This document shows positions 1 through 9,079 of a DNA stretch of 64,000 nt, piece after piece (the stretch's first letter is position 1; each line of letters begins with the position of its first letter). A program made the position numbers and the translations under genes. This DNA is from an uncultured Paraprevotella sp. Its GTDB lineage: Bacteria; Bacteroidota; Bacteroidia; Bacteroidales; Bacteroidaceae. The notes beneath the pieces are model-generated. The model was given only the letters and a program-made list of their open reading frames with translations, ran no database searches and was not told the DNA's origin. The stretch spans positions 1-64,000 of the forward strand of contig URDY01000004.1 of the NCBI GenBank assembly GCA_900546665.1, read 5' to 3'.

Positions 1-254
1 TCAGGTTGTTTCACCTCCAACTTTACGGTTGGACTGTTGCAAGGCTTGCCGGTTATCCGGACTTTGGCAACCTTGGGCTGCTCAACCTGGACTGTCTTGC
101 CTAACTTCTCGCTCCACAGCTGGTGACGCTGCCAGTTCATGAACTTGTCGTAATTTACTCCATAATCAGCACAGAACTCCCGAAGATCCTTGGTCTCGCT
201 GCATAACTGGTAGAGGTCATATACCTCCTGGTAGTTTACTTTCTCTTTTGCCAT
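1..254 (-). CDS. IS66-type accessory ORF, N-terminal part (runs off window)
   Basis: Eighty-four codons from ATG at 254 are open to the window edge, beginning MAKEKVNYQEVYDLYQ. The protein resembles the short first ORF (TnpA-like accessory protein) that precedes tnpB and tnpC in Bacteroides IS66 elements: a helical, probably helix-turn-helix N-terminus followed by a basic segment. The assignment rests on the ORF plus the GTAA terminus at 332; the diagnostic tnpB and tnpC genes would lie to the left, outside the window. There is no frameshift in the visible part. It could be another small DNA-binding protein if the element is not IS66. Confidence 0.55.
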   Translation of the reverse strand, partial: MAKEKVNYQEVYDLYQLCSETKDLREFCADYGVNYDKFMNWQRHQLWSEKLGKTVQVEQPKVAKVRITGKPCNSPTVKLEVKQP

Positions 255-332
255 AATCATTTTTGTTAAAGGTTACGGCGCAAAGATATGTTAGGTTGCG
301 ATGTGTGTCAAGGCGGAAAATAGAATGGTTAC
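1..332 (-). mobile_element. Left end of an IS66-type insertion sequence (partial)
   Basis: The window opens inside an element whose outer end I place at 332. Read on the minus strand it begins GTAACCATTCTATTTTCC, and GTAA is the usual terminal motif of IS66-family elements. A first small ORF starts 78 bases inside. The 8 bases 333-340 (AGAACAGT) would be the target duplication if the family rule (8-bp TSD) holds; the other end lies outside the window, so this cannot be confirmed. A Bacteroidetes -7 box (TATCTTTG, minus strand, 281-288) lies between the end and the ORF. The element sits only 32 bases beyond the stop codon of the AT-rich operon to its right. Confidence 0.6.
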
Positions 333-364
333 AGAACAGTCAAACGTTCATCATCTTCTTTTAT

Positions 365-1600
365 TCAATAATACAATTTTTCTATTTCTTGCCAATGTAT
401 TTTAAAGTACTGATCTATAGATTTTATAATTTCATGAATGACCATATTTGAAGTATTCATCACATCAACATCAACATACGATAACACTTCATTCAAAAAA
501 GAATTTCTTGAATGTCTAGACTTTACAAAATAAAAGTCATAACGAAAAAATTCCTTCCAAATACTATCAAAATTATAATCTTTCTGTTTTCGTAAATAAA
601 TCTGCATTTCCTGATGTATTGTCATATCACCCAATTCTTTTATAAGGTAAGAGGCATGACTATAATAACTATCTATTGACTTAATAATCTCTGGATCCAA
701 ATTAAAATTAAAAATTCTAAATCCCTTAGTCTGAAAAATCAAATTCCAACAAATCATCCTAAAATCTGAATTTAATACTATTTTCCGCAATTCAGATCCC
801 GGAAACAAATCATTAAAATTATATTTTGGCTTCATTTCCAGATTAAAATAATTGTAGCTACCTATTTCTTCATTCTCCTTCTCTATAAATGTAATTAAGG
901 CATACGATAAAATAAGGGAAACCACATTAAACGGATTCCTCTGGTAATCACTATTTATATAACTACTAGGTTTAGACAAACCTGCGTAAAAGACATATTC
1001 ATCAGGAAGTAAGTCAGTAGAAGACCTTAGATTATATTTTACATAGTCTTCTGGAGCAAGGAAATTTTCATCACCAAAATTCAGTCTAAAATAAGGCAAA
1101 AACACCATATTAAATATTCTTGCCGATATATTTCTACGTATAAAACCAACTAGCAAATCCCTTGTTTTAAGATTCTGCTTATTGTAAAGAGAATAAGAAA
1201 AGACCACCGTATCATCTGATGTAATTTTATCCAGTATCATACTAAGATTATTATCCCCATTAAACATGGAATCATTATCTATAAAAAAATAAGGATTCAT
1301 CACAACACTGTTAGAAGCGGTAAATGCACAATATGTTTGATAATCCTTTATAGAACTAATGCTACGTGATACTATTTCTGAATGAAAATTTCTGTCTACA
1401 TAAACAGGAATTATCTTATATTTTGCTTCAGCAACTCGACTAAAAAAATAATATAGAATTGGCTCTATTATCGAAGCTCCAGATCCACCTATCATAAACA
1501 GGAATACTTTTCTAGATTTTGGCCATTTCATATCAGAGACCCATTCTGTATGATCTTCAAATCCCATATTATCAGATATATTAAACTTAAACTTACTCAT
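365..1600 (-). CDS. GGSGA-motif Rossmann/tubulin-like protein paired with TIR
   Basis: This 411-residue protein is encoded downstream of, and overlapping by 8 bases (ATGAGTAA), a TIR gene, so the two are almost certainly translationally coupled. Residues 30-45 form a hydrophobic strand followed by a glycine-rich loop (FLFMIGGSGA, loop 38-42) and a helix, then a second strand IIPVYVDR at 63-70. This is the start of a nucleotide-binding Rossmann fold and reminds me of tubulin/FtsZ-like proteins of Bacteroidetes that begin with GGTGARVL-type loops. No classical Walker B, membrane segment or signal peptide is seen. The gene is very AT-rich (about 27-32 percent GC by eye) against about 50 percent just to its right, which suggests horizontal acquisition. 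The family call is inference; the operon pairing is observed. Confidence 0.5.
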   Translation of the reverse strand: MSKFKFNISDNMGFEDHTEWVSDMKWPKSRKVFLFMIGGSGASIIEPILYYFFSRVAEAKYKIIPVYVDRNFHSEIVSRSISSIKDYQTYCAFTASNSVVMNPYFFIDNDSMFNGDNNLSMILDKITSDDTVVFSYSLYNKQNLKTRDLLVGFIRRNISARIFNMVFLPYFRLNFGDENFLAPEDYVKYNLRSSTDLLPDEYVFYAGLSKPSSYINSDYQRNPFNVVSLILSYALITFIEKENEEIGSYNYFNLEMKPKYNFNDLFPGSELRKIVLNSDFRMICWNLIFQTKGFRIFNFNLDPEIIKSIDSYYSHASYLIKELGDMTIHQEMQIYLRKQKDYNFDSIWKEFFRYDFYFVKSRHSRNSFLNEVLSYVDVDVMNTSNMVIHEIIKSIDQYFKIHWQEIEKLYY

Positions 1601-2180
1601 AAGATCGTTTTATTGCTTTATAAACTTCAGTATTAAAAAACTCATCTGGAATTTCAAACATTTGCCCACTCAATTCAAATCTGACCAATTCACTATTATC
1701 TGATTTTATATCTATTATCCTACTATCTGGCACTACTGATTGAATACGATCCTGTATCATCTTTTTAACTGTCACCTCAAAATTGGACTCTACATCAATT
1801 ACAGACATCTGTATAGTCTTTAAAAAAATTAAAGACTTAGGCAAATTTATTGGAAATTCTTTAAATTCATATCCAGGATTAACTGTTATAATCTTCCGAC
1901 CTGAATTATAGGCTTCCATTATCTCACGTCTCACCCAATCACGTTCATCTATACATCTGACAAGTGCATTAGCAGTAAGTAAAAGTATAAATATCTTACA
2001 GTTTCTTATTGCTGGCAATATAGCGTCCTCGAAATCATTATCTTTTATTTCGCTATAATCAAAAAATACATTATAGCCATATAATTTAAGCTCCTTTGTC
2101 AATAACCGAGCTATATCTCTACCTTCTACACGTCCTTGTGAATCGACTCTACGATAACTTACAAATATATCATATTCCAT
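1593..2180 (-). CDS. TIR-domain protein
   Basis: A 195-residue protein if ATG 2180 is used; the frame is open two codons further to a TTG at 2186. Residues 2-140 are a TIR domain: YDIFVSYRR (strand A and box 1), GYNVFFDYSEIKDNDF (BB-loop region), a helix and FILLLTANAL (strand D). The acidic residue in ERDWVRREIMEAY lies where bacterial TIR NADases carry the catalytic glutamate. The last 60 residues are a charged tail without a recognised domain. Bacterial TIR proteins commonly hydrolyse NAD+ or make cyclic ADP-ribose signals in anti-phage systems; which applies here is unknown. It is the first gene of a two-gene operon with the GGSGA protein and shares its AT-rich composition. Confidence 0.85.
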   Translation of the reverse strand: MEYDIFVSYRRVDSQGRVEGRDIARLLTKELKLYGYNVFFDYSEIKDNDFEDAILPAIRNCKIFILLLTANALVRCIDERDWVRREIMEAYNSGRKIITVNPGYEFKEFPINLPKSLIFLKTIQMSVIDVESNFEVTVKKMIQDRIQSVVPDSRIIDIKSDNSELVRFELSGQMFEIPDEFFNTEVYKAIKRSYE

Positions 2181-2610
2181 ACACAATCATATTATTTAAC
2201 AAAAGTTCAACATAAGAGTTAACATACTTATTTGACCACTAGAAATATTATGACAAACATTAAATTTACAACTAATAATCATAACATTGACATGATTACC
2301 ATCATACTCTCAGTTTCTAAAGTTACAGAGATTTATTATATAAATAATAGTTTTGTCACGTAATTTGTGTTTAAAAAGGAAAATATATGATCGAAGACAC
2401 GAAAATATGTTCTCAATCGCATAAATGATATTGAATTTAGAGTTATTCCTAACATTAACCGATTCTTAATCAGACATCAGTTATGAATGAACGACAATCA
2501 TTTCCCCACAATACCCATAAGTAACAGACAGGCTGTTTTCTTCACAGCATCACCCCAAAAAGAAAACTTTTATTTCGTGGACTTCGGTGACGGAGCGACC
2601 TGAATCCGTA
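2181..2610. other. AT-rich intergenic region upstream of the TIR operon
   Basis: This gap of roughly 430 bases separates the divergent-composition TIR operon (start 2180, minus strand) from the terminator of the metalloprotease gene. The first 270 bases are very AT-rich like the operon; from about 2480 composition shifts toward that of the core. It must hold the TIR promoter, but I could not find a convincing TTTG/TAnnTTTG pair on the minus strand. No ORF with a plausible ribosome site was found. Confidence 0.5.
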
Positions 2611-2668
2611 TAAAAAGCAATATTGCCCGTAATCCAACTTACAGTTTCGTTGGTTACGGACAATATTG
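2611..2668 (-). terminator. Rho-independent terminator of the large metalloprotease
   Basis: Arms 2618-2638 and 2649-2668 pair over about 19 bases with one mismatch and a bulge (CAATATTG..CCGTAA..CCAAC against its complement). On the minus strand the stem is followed by GCTTTTTATA, the expected U-run. It lies 20 bases beyond the stop codon at 2689. Confidence 0.75.
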
Positions 2669-2688
2669 TCTTTATTCAATCTGTAAAA

Positions 2689-5600
2689 TTATTTGATCAT
2701 GATCTTCTTTCCACCTCGTATGTATATGCCGGGGCGAAGCACATCGCCGATAACGCGTCGGCCCTGGAGATCATAGACAGGCAAATCCTCCTGCTGATCC
2801 GGATCCATCTTCACACCGTCTTCTATACCTGAAGGCGTGAGCGAGCCGTAATAGTATAAATGGAAATTAGAGAATATCGTCCAATAATAATCGCTCGCTG
2901 AAGCACAACTTATACCGAAAGTGAGATCCCTATTGTTATACAATAACTTATATGACACTTCATTCTGATATAATTCATTATCGAAGTAAATACTTGCTGC
3001 CTGCATGTCATTCGGAATGTATTTCACGGGACTGCCTACAGCTGATTCCGAACCGCCCAGTTTCCTGGTTTGGGCATTCACGGCGATATGACTGATCTTT
3101 GACTTACGACTGCCCAGATAAACATAGGTGTTCACATTATTCTGATTGTTGATAAAATCAGAATAGGCATCGGATGCATTTCCCGGGCGCTGGAATCCCT
3201 GAACGGTCAGTTTGTAGTTTCCTCGTGGCATGCCTGTCACTGTCTGGCTGAAATCAAATTCCGTCTGATAGAATTCACAACAGCCGTAACTGTGAGCCGG
3301 CGTATCGGTCCAACCCTTGGAGTCCTCTTTCAGTGAAGGATTCTTCACAATGAAAGTAATGTCGAATGGCTGTGTCGCGTATTTCGGACTGACACTGCCG
3401 AGATAATCAATACCGGACTGATAGGTCGACGTATACATTTGTTCAAGTTCCTGAGATGAAGTTTCGGTCCCCATCCGGATTTCCACATCATCCAATACGG
3501 AAAGCAGCTCGCCATGGCTGTCTGCCCCTTCCGTGTTTTCCTCATAGGGTGTCTGCAATACGTTACGCAAGTTGGCTATAAGTTCGGTCAACAGTCCTCT
3601 GTACCTCTTTGCTTCTTCCGAATTGAGGTCGTCGGCTCCTTCGGCTGTCAGGATCAGCCAGCGCTGGTCGCTGGCCTCGTCATAAAGGTTTTGACCCATC
3701 GTTCCGGTATTGCCCGAAACATAGGCGGTCAGACAAGTCTTGCTGGAAGGATTCATCATCCAATAACCGCGGTATGCCTCATCTCCGGCATCGGCCTTGC
3801 GGCGACGCAACAGATGGAAATCCTCCTCATCAGCCGGCCGTGCTTTCTCTACGGCCTTAAATCCGTTGGCACCGGCAGAAACACGACTGATATAGTGACC
3901 CGTGGCCGCATTGCAGAACTGATAATATTGCTTGGATGCATCAAAACTGATATACCAGGCCGTACTGTCATTGTCCACCGGTACACCGCCATCTGCAGTC
4001 ACCCATTTGAGCGAACCGTCAGCCTGTTCCGTCAGATAGGCAGTCATACGTCCGCGATCGGCATCTTCGTTGGTCAGGTAGTATTTCACATCATCGCGAT
4101 GCTCAAATACGTAGGCGGGCAAATAGGATCCGCCGCTCCATGCACCCACCGGAATGATTCCATCTTCACAGAATCCCTGGTTGATGATGCTGTTACCGAT
4201 GAACAGGTGCTGCGTGCCGTTCCAGTCCGACGGTCCGGCCCAGGCTCCGGGTTCCAGATGCGCTCCGTTTATGGCATATTTGTTCATCCACAAGGCTGTT
4301 CCGCCTCCTCCGTCTTCGTATGGCTGGCCGTAATTGTGTATTCCCCAATGGCCGCCATCATAAGCCGCGCATATCCATACATTGTCATTATTCTCCCAAA
4401 AACGAACGGCTTCATTAGCCCTGTCACCACACCAGTCGCCGTTGACCACCTGACGGAGCGGAGATTGTACCCAACCACCCCACACATCGAGGGTTCCCGT
4501 ACCTATGCCGTGACCCATTTCGTGCATGACCGTACCACAACGTTGTCCCATATTGGTACCAATACGCATATAGCCTCCATAACCGCAATCGGCTGTCGGT
4601 GTGCCGGGACTCCAATGGGCATCCAGGTGAAAACCGTCGATGCTGGTATAGTTGGCCCACCAGCCTGTTGCTTCAGAAACGGCGGTCTCGATACGTGAAT
4701 TCTGTGCGGGATCGTCACTGCCGTAATCATAACTCCATGTGACATTGCCTTTGGGCAAGGTACTGATGCGGATGACATCACCATATCCCACCGCATAGCC
4801 TGTCGTCATGGCGTACGCACGGATGTAATACAATGTACCGGGTTTCATCGGCATGCGGTAAATACGTCCGTTATACTCCAGATAGTCGGTACTCTTCTCG
4901 TCATAAACAGTCGGTTCGGGATTGGTCTCGCTATAAACAAAACCGCTCTCCAGGATTTCCGATTCCGGCACGCCCGTGATCGTACTGCGCCCGAAGGCTT
5001 CAATACATCCACGCGCATAACGCTTGTCGGTAACCACCACGGGCACTTCTCCCGTAGCATTGTCGACCCTGTAATGCAGGCCGGCATCATTCAGCCGTTC
5101 AATCCAGGCATATACTTCATCTGTCGGACTATCGCGTCTGTCGTATACGTCCTTCGCTTCATCAATCGTTGCCTTATAGCTGTCCGCGCCCTCGCCCGTG
5201 CCGTCGGCATAAACAGTTTCGGCTTCGATAATGGCTGCATCGAACGCCTTATAGGCTGTTATACTGCTGTCTGCATCTGCCACGGCCTTTGTCAAGGCAC
5301 CTGCAACTGTTGTATAACGCGCCGGGGTGTCGTCCGACGTACAAACGTCTTCAGCTGCCGTAATGGCATCCTGCAGTGACTTGTTGCAGGCTTCCTGCAT
5401 CACGGAACCCAACAGCGCCCGGGCTGATCCGATTCGTTTCTGCAGTTCCGATCTTAACGCTTCCATCGTCCATCCGGCATAATACAGTCTGAAATGATCC
5501 ACGCATAACCAGTTTCCGGTGGCATTGGCGGCTCTGAAGCCCATGTTGAAACAACTGTCAATGTTGGTGAACTGCAACGTATATTCACCGGCTGTCTGTA

Positions 5601-6618
5601 CCGGGGTTTCACTCTGTGCTCCGAACAGACAGGCACCGGTCTGTTTGACTGTCGGCTTGTCCTGCTGAATATTCTGTGCCACGGCTTTCAGGATATATAT
5701 ACCGGGATCCTGCCCCTTGACGGTCTGGGTCACGGAACCGTCACCGGCCGGACTGCCCTGACCTACCCATTTTTCCACGTAGTTGATGCCGTTCTTGTGT
5801 ATAAAGGATTCGTTGGCCTGTAACTGCATTCCTGAATTAACCCAGCCTGTAAATCCATCCTCAAAATCGGGATTCGACAGCCAGGATGTCAGATCCAGCA
5901 GATTATCCATGCTGGCATGGTCTTTCTTGTATTGGAAAATGGCATCTTCAGCGGCTTTCTGTGCTTGCACCAGTGCAACGCCCACTTCCCCGATACCGTC
6001 ACAAGTTTGCTGGTCATAAAAGGCCTGTGCCTCCGCAATCGCTTTTTTCAAGGCGGACATGGACGACTCGCTCATCAGGCTGTCCGTATACTGCTCGGAT
6101 GCCTTGATCAGCTTTAACAGTTCAGCCCTGAGTTCTTCTGACTGCGTATCCGTACACTCCAGTCTGAAATTATCCAACGCCAGCCAGTTGCCCGTAGCGT
6201 CAACAGCCTTGAAACCGACTGTCAACTGTCCTGTTATCAGAGGAACAGACAGGCTGTAGTCTTTTGTTTCACTGACTTCCAACTGCAGATCATTGGCAAA
6301 GATCCACGCTCCCTTCTGCTTATTGGCGGGAGTGTCTTCCTGAATATTCTGAGCAGAAACCGTTAAGGTATAGATTCCTGCCGGAAGTGCTTTTACAGTC
6401 TGAGACACACTGGCACTGCCAACCGTACTCCCTCTGGAAGTCCACTTCTCCAGATAATTATTCCCCGATTTCAATAAAAAGGATTCATTCCCCTGAACTG
6501 CAAGATTCGAAGTCTCCCAATTGTCCAATCCGTCCTCAAAACTGCCGTTCAACAAGTTTTGAGCCTGCATGTTCAATGCCGCCAGGGCACCAACAGCAAC
6601 CGTCATAACCTTTTTCAT
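2689..6618 (-). CDS. Secreted multidomain zinc metalloprotease with sorting domain
   Basis: A 1309-residue exported protein with a signal peptide (1-19). Two similar carbohydrate-binding-like modules follow (about 20-155 and 240-380, both starting with a G/N-F-E-D-G phrase and ending near the phrase TGNWL). Each is followed by a helical FIVAR-like spacer (about 160-230 and 385-510). A fibronectin-like stretch (about 525-620) leads to the catalytic part with HEMGHG at 699-704, the zinc-binding HExxH plus glycine and a further GTGT loop. A probable ricin-type beta-trefoil lies near 860-1010. The C-terminus (about 1270-1309: VYDLQGRRV, PGIYI, GKKIMIK) is a type IX (Por) sorting domain, so surface display or release is expected. 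Glycoprotein or mucin cleavage is a reasonable inference from the glycan-binding modules. The exact peptidase family is uncertain. Confidence 0.8.
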   Translation of the reverse strand: MKKVMTVAVGALAALNMQAQNLLNGSFEDGLDNWETSNLAVQGNESFLLKSGNNYLEKWTSRGSTVGSASVSQTVKALPAGIYTLTVSAQNIQEDTPANKQKGAWIFANDLQLEVSETKDYSLSVPLITGQLTVGFKAVDATGNWLALDNFRLECTDTQSEELRAELLKLIKASEQYTDSLMSESSMSALKKAIAEAQAFYDQQTCDGIGEVGVALVQAQKAAEDAIFQYKKDHASMDNLLDLTSWLSNPDFEDGFTGWVNSGMQLQANESFIHKNGINYVEKWVGQGSPAGDGSVTQTVKGQDPGIYILKAVAQNIQQDKPTVKQTGACLFGAQSETPVQTAGEYTLQFTNIDSCFNMGFRAANATGNWLCVDHFRLYYAGWTMEALRSELQKRIGSARALLGSVMQEACNKSLQDAITAAEDVCTSDDTPARYTTVAGALTKAVADADSSITAYKAFDAAIIEAETVYADGTGEGADSYKATIDEAKDVYDRRDSPTDEVYAWIERLNDAGLHYRVDNATGEVPVVVTDKRYARGCIEAFGRSTITGVPESEILESGFVYSETNPEPTVYDEKSTDYLEYNGRIYRMPMKPGTLYYIRAYAMTTGYAVGYGDVIRISTLPKGNVTWSYDYGSDDPAQNSRIETAVSEATGWWANYTSIDGFHLDAHWSPGTPTADCGYGGYMRIGTNMGQRCGTVMHEMGHGIGTGTLDVWGGWVQSPLRQVVNGDWCGDRANEAVRFWENNDNVWICAAYDGGHWGIHNYGQPYEDGGGGTALWMNKYAINGAHLEPGAWAGPSDWNGTQHLFIGNSIINQGFCEDGIIPVGAWSGGSYLPAYVFEHRDDVKYYLTNEDADRGRMTAYLTEQADGSLKWVTADGGVPVDNDSTAWYISFDASKQYYQFCNAATGHYISRVSAGANGFKAVEKARPADEEDFHLLRRRKADAGDEAYRGYWMMNPSSKTCLTAYVSGNTGTMGQNLYDEASDQRWLILTAEGADDLNSEEAKRYRGLLTELIANLRNVLQTPYEENTEGADSHGELLSVLDDVEIRMGTETSSQELEQMYTSTYQSGIDYLGSVSPKYATQPFDITFIVKNPSLKEDSKGWTDTPAHSYGCCEFYQTEFDFSQTVTGMPRGNYKLTVQGFQRPGNASDAYSDFINNQNNVNTYVYLGSRKSKISHIAVNAQTRKLGGSESAVGSPVKYIPNDMQAASIYFDNELYQNEVSYKLLYNNRDLTFGISCASASDYYWTIFSNFHLYYYGSLTPSGIEDGVKMDPDQQEDLPVYDLQGRRVIGDVLRPGIYIRGGKKIMIK

Positions 6619-6756
6619 GCCATTTCTTATCTTTTTTTGTGTTATTCACTGATAGTAGTCACATTAAGGAAATAAAGAAACCTGTCTGCATGCCGGTCAC
6701 AAATGAAGAAGCGACCAATCCGCACCGACAGTTTCCGTCTTTCATTAAGGTTATTG

Positions 6757-6764
6757 CAAATATA
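6757..6764 (-). promoter_or_regulatory. -7 promoter box of the large metalloprotease gene
   Basis: CAAATATA on the plus strand reads TATATTTG on the minus strand and matches the Bacteroidetes -7 consensus TAnnTTTG. It would give a leader of about 130 bases. No clear TTTG at -33 was seen, so confidence is moderate. Confidence 0.45.
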
Positions 6765-6877
6765 ACTACATCATACGACGTATTTATTGAATAATATCGA
6801 TAAAGCATAGCACATTATCGACATTTCATTTCAGACAAGGGGAAATCCGGTTTGATCATATCGGTTTTACAAAACGG

Positions 6878-6923
6878 GATGGCCGTTCTTAAACAATGAG
6901 TTCGCAGTTTAAGAACGGCCATC
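6878..6923 (-). terminator. Perfect 17-bp hairpin ending the five-gene operon
   Basis: Arms 6878-6894 and 6907-6923 are perfect complements (GATGGCCGTTCTTAAAC and its reverse complement) with a 12-base loop. The hairpin lies 80 bases beyond the last stop of the operon at 7003. On the minus strand it is followed by CCCGTTTTGT, a weak U-tract. It probably ends the operon that begins at 13147. The rest of 6619-7002 holds only the leader and promoter of the metalloprotease gene. Confidence 0.65.
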
Positions 6924-7002
6924 AAGACATTATATACTCTCGGTGAGTGTTTCCGGAAGGTATTCATTCATACCGATTACTTCCGGAATATTTTTCCATA
7001 CT

Positions 7003-7764
7003 TCAGATATAAAGTTCGTTTTCCTTTCTCACGGTACATGCTTTTTTAAGCATCATGTTGACGATGGCAAGAAGAAAACCATTGAGTTTACGGGCCTGGT
7101 GCGGACAGACCGACACACAACGCATGCAGGAAATGCAAGCCTTGCGGTCGACCTTGCCGGGATTCGCTCTGTCGATGGCTGCAACAGGACACCTTGAAGC
7201 ACAGAGACCGCAACCGGTACATGCAGAAGTTATTTTGGGCACCAGACCGACTTTTCCACTTTTCCGGTAGGGTCTGTTACCCGGTATGGCAGGTGTAGAG
7301 CTGTCGCAACGGTCCAGTTTGGCACGGATCATACGAGCGAACGCCCTGAGTCGGTTATAATCCTCCTGATCGGGTCTGTTTGCCGCATAGCGTCGGGCAA
7401 TGGAATGTTCGGCAACGGCAGCTACCGCCGCAATCACCGTAAAACCGGCACGCTCCACTATATCCTGAAGTTCAGCCAACGTATCTTCATAGGCGCGGTT
7501 TCCGTAAACACAGACTACAATGGCTTTAGCCCCATTGGCCTGAATCCGCGAAAGACGTTCTGCAGCCGGAACCGGTACCCGACCACTGTAGGACGGTATG
7601 GCTATTATGGCGATATCCTCACCGGTCAGTCCGAACTTACTGAAATCTGTCTTATAATCCGACAAATCAATCTTGACGGTCTTCCCTCCCAATTCTTTGG
7701 ACAGAAAGCCGGAAACCTTCTGTGTTCCGCCCGTTGGACTGAAAACTACTTCATATAATTTCAT
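7003..7764 (-). CDS. EFR1-type flavodoxin-ferredoxin fusion
   Basis: A 253-residue soluble redox protein. The N-terminal half is flavodoxin-like, with the FMN phosphate loop SPTGGT at 9-14 and a IAIIAIPSYSGRVP strand-loop near 51-64. The C-terminal half carries two 4Fe-4S ferredoxin motifs: C182, C185, C188, C192 and C210, C213, C216, C220. This is the layout of the EFR1 family of Bacteroidetes and Clostridia, whose electron partners are not well defined. It starts 12 bases after the stop of the 407-residue gene, so it looks like the last gene of the operon, although a role with those proteins is unproven; it may simply be co-transcribed. Confidence 0.8.
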   Translation of the reverse strand: MKLYEVVFSPTGGTQKVSGFLSKELGGKTVKIDLSDYKTDFSKFGLTGEDIAIIAIPSYSGRVPVPAAERLSRIQANGAKAIVVCVYGNRAYEDTLAELQDIVERAGFTVIAAVAAVAEHSIARRYAANRPDQEDYNRLRAFARMIRAKLDRCDSSTPAIPGNRPYRKSGKVGLVPKITSACTGCGLCASRCPVAAIDRANPGKVDRKACISCMRCVSVCPHQARKLNGFLLAIVNMMLKKACTVRKENELYI

Positions 7765-7776
7765 AATCCAATATGT

Positions 7777-9000
7777 TTATTCTGTTTGACACTGATGCTG
7801 ATTTATCAGATAGCGCGTACGAAAATACTTAAAATAATCCAAAGAACGGGGAAAAGCTTCAGAAATCCTGTCTGACAAATCTTCATAATCTTCCTTATAA
7901 TTGCTTTCCAAACTACCGTAAGAATACTTATCATCCACCCAAGTTGTATAGATCAGTCCGTAATTATACTTGATTCTCTTAATTTCATCCAAACTGAAAG
8001 ATATACCATTAATATAAAGTGTATTTACAGGATATTCAAAATCATAATCAGAATCAGTTATGGTCTGCAAACCATCTATAATCTCTTCATTAGTCAGATT
8101 GGCAACTGTATCGCCATAACCATCTTCACATTCAATATTGGCTATTTTCTTCAATACTACCAGACTACGGCTTTCACTGTTTTTTTCAGACCGAGCCGGT
8201 AAAATCTGACATCTGTAAAATCCTTTTCTCAGCAGTTCCCAAACCAATGCATCATCTCCCCAAGCAAATGCGATATCCAATGCATACACCTTTTTATAAA
8301 GTTTGTCACGCCAACGGACACTTTCTTCAAGATGACAATCTTTAAAAAAAGAATAGAAACGGCTCACATGAAGTTTTTCCTTTTTAATATAAAAAACCGG
8401 TTTACTCAAGTCAAAGTTTGAATCAAGTAATTTTCTTACCATATTGGACGATGACTTCACATAATACTCATACTGAAACTTACAACTTAATTCTCTTGTC
8501 AGCTCCTTAAATAAAGCTATCAGTTTTTCCTCTTCCGAATTAAATGTTTGATTAAGAGCTAACAAATGATCATTCCATTTATCGGAAACATCGGACAACG
8601 TTTCTGATACGGGATGAACGGCTTCCGACAGCATCTGATACAAATCATATATACATTTACCCTGAGTGCCTTCCTGAGCAACAATCTCAAAATCATAAAT
8701 TCCCTTGATAATATCATTCAACTGATCTGCACATCCTTTAATCCACTCTTCTTCCTCATATTCACTGTAATAAAATTCTCTGTCCATTTTACGTCTCTTT
8801 TCTGACGAACAGTAAACTTCTATGATCTTTTTTAGAGCCAATGCATCCTGATGGGACATTGGAGGCAAGACATCACTTGCAAAAGCACCTTTTATATAAA
8901 CATATTCTTCATAGGAAGCGATCCATCCGTTGGACGATCTGACTCCACCCGTATAGCGACACCCTTTTATCCTCTGAAAGACTACCTTAATTTTCAACAT
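7777..9000 (-). CDS. Unrecognised 407-residue soluble protein
   Basis: I do not recognise this protein. It has no signal peptide, no transmembrane segment and no obvious catalytic motif. It is rich in aromatic and charged residues (for example KFQYEYYVK, FYSFFKDCHLEES, YNYGLIYTTWVDD) and looks like a mixed alpha/beta cytoplasmic protein. Residues 235-265 (LDIAFAWGDDALVWELLRKGFY) have the feel of a helical hairpin repeat, but only one unit is visible, so I do not call ankyrin. It lies 79 bases after the vWA gene and 12 before the EFR1 gene, all on the minus strand. Base composition is lower in GC than its upstream neighbours, so it may have joined the cluster separately. Confidence 0.7.
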   Translation of the reverse strand: MLKIKVVFQRIKGCRYTGGVRSSNGWIASYEEYVYIKGAFASDVLPPMSHQDALALKKIIEVYCSSEKRRKMDREFYYSEYEEEEWIKGCADQLNDIIKGIYDFEIVAQEGTQGKCIYDLYQMLSEAVHPVSETLSDVSDKWNDHLLALNQTFNSEEEKLIALFKELTRELSCKFQYEYYVKSSSNMVRKLLDSNFDLSKPVFYIKKEKLHVSRFYSFFKDCHLEESVRWRDKLYKKVYALDIAFAWGDDALVWELLRKGFYRCQILPARSEKNSESRSLVVLKKIANIECEDGYGDTVANLTNEEIIDGLQTITDSDYDFEYPVNTLYINGISFSLDEIKRIKYNYGLIYTTWVDDKYSYGSLESNYKEDYEDLSDRISEAFPRSLDYFKYFRTRYLINQHQCQTE

Positions 9001-9079
9001 GTCAGATTAATTTTTGGATTCTACATTTTTTCTTAAATCAGACAAAATACAGAACAGGTTCTGTCAGACAGAATCCAGT

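Noticed and set aside
3514..4698. 394-codon plus-strand frame opposite the large metalloprotease
   Set aside because: It is a shadow of the conserved minus-strand gene; the translation has no domain, no signal and poor composition.
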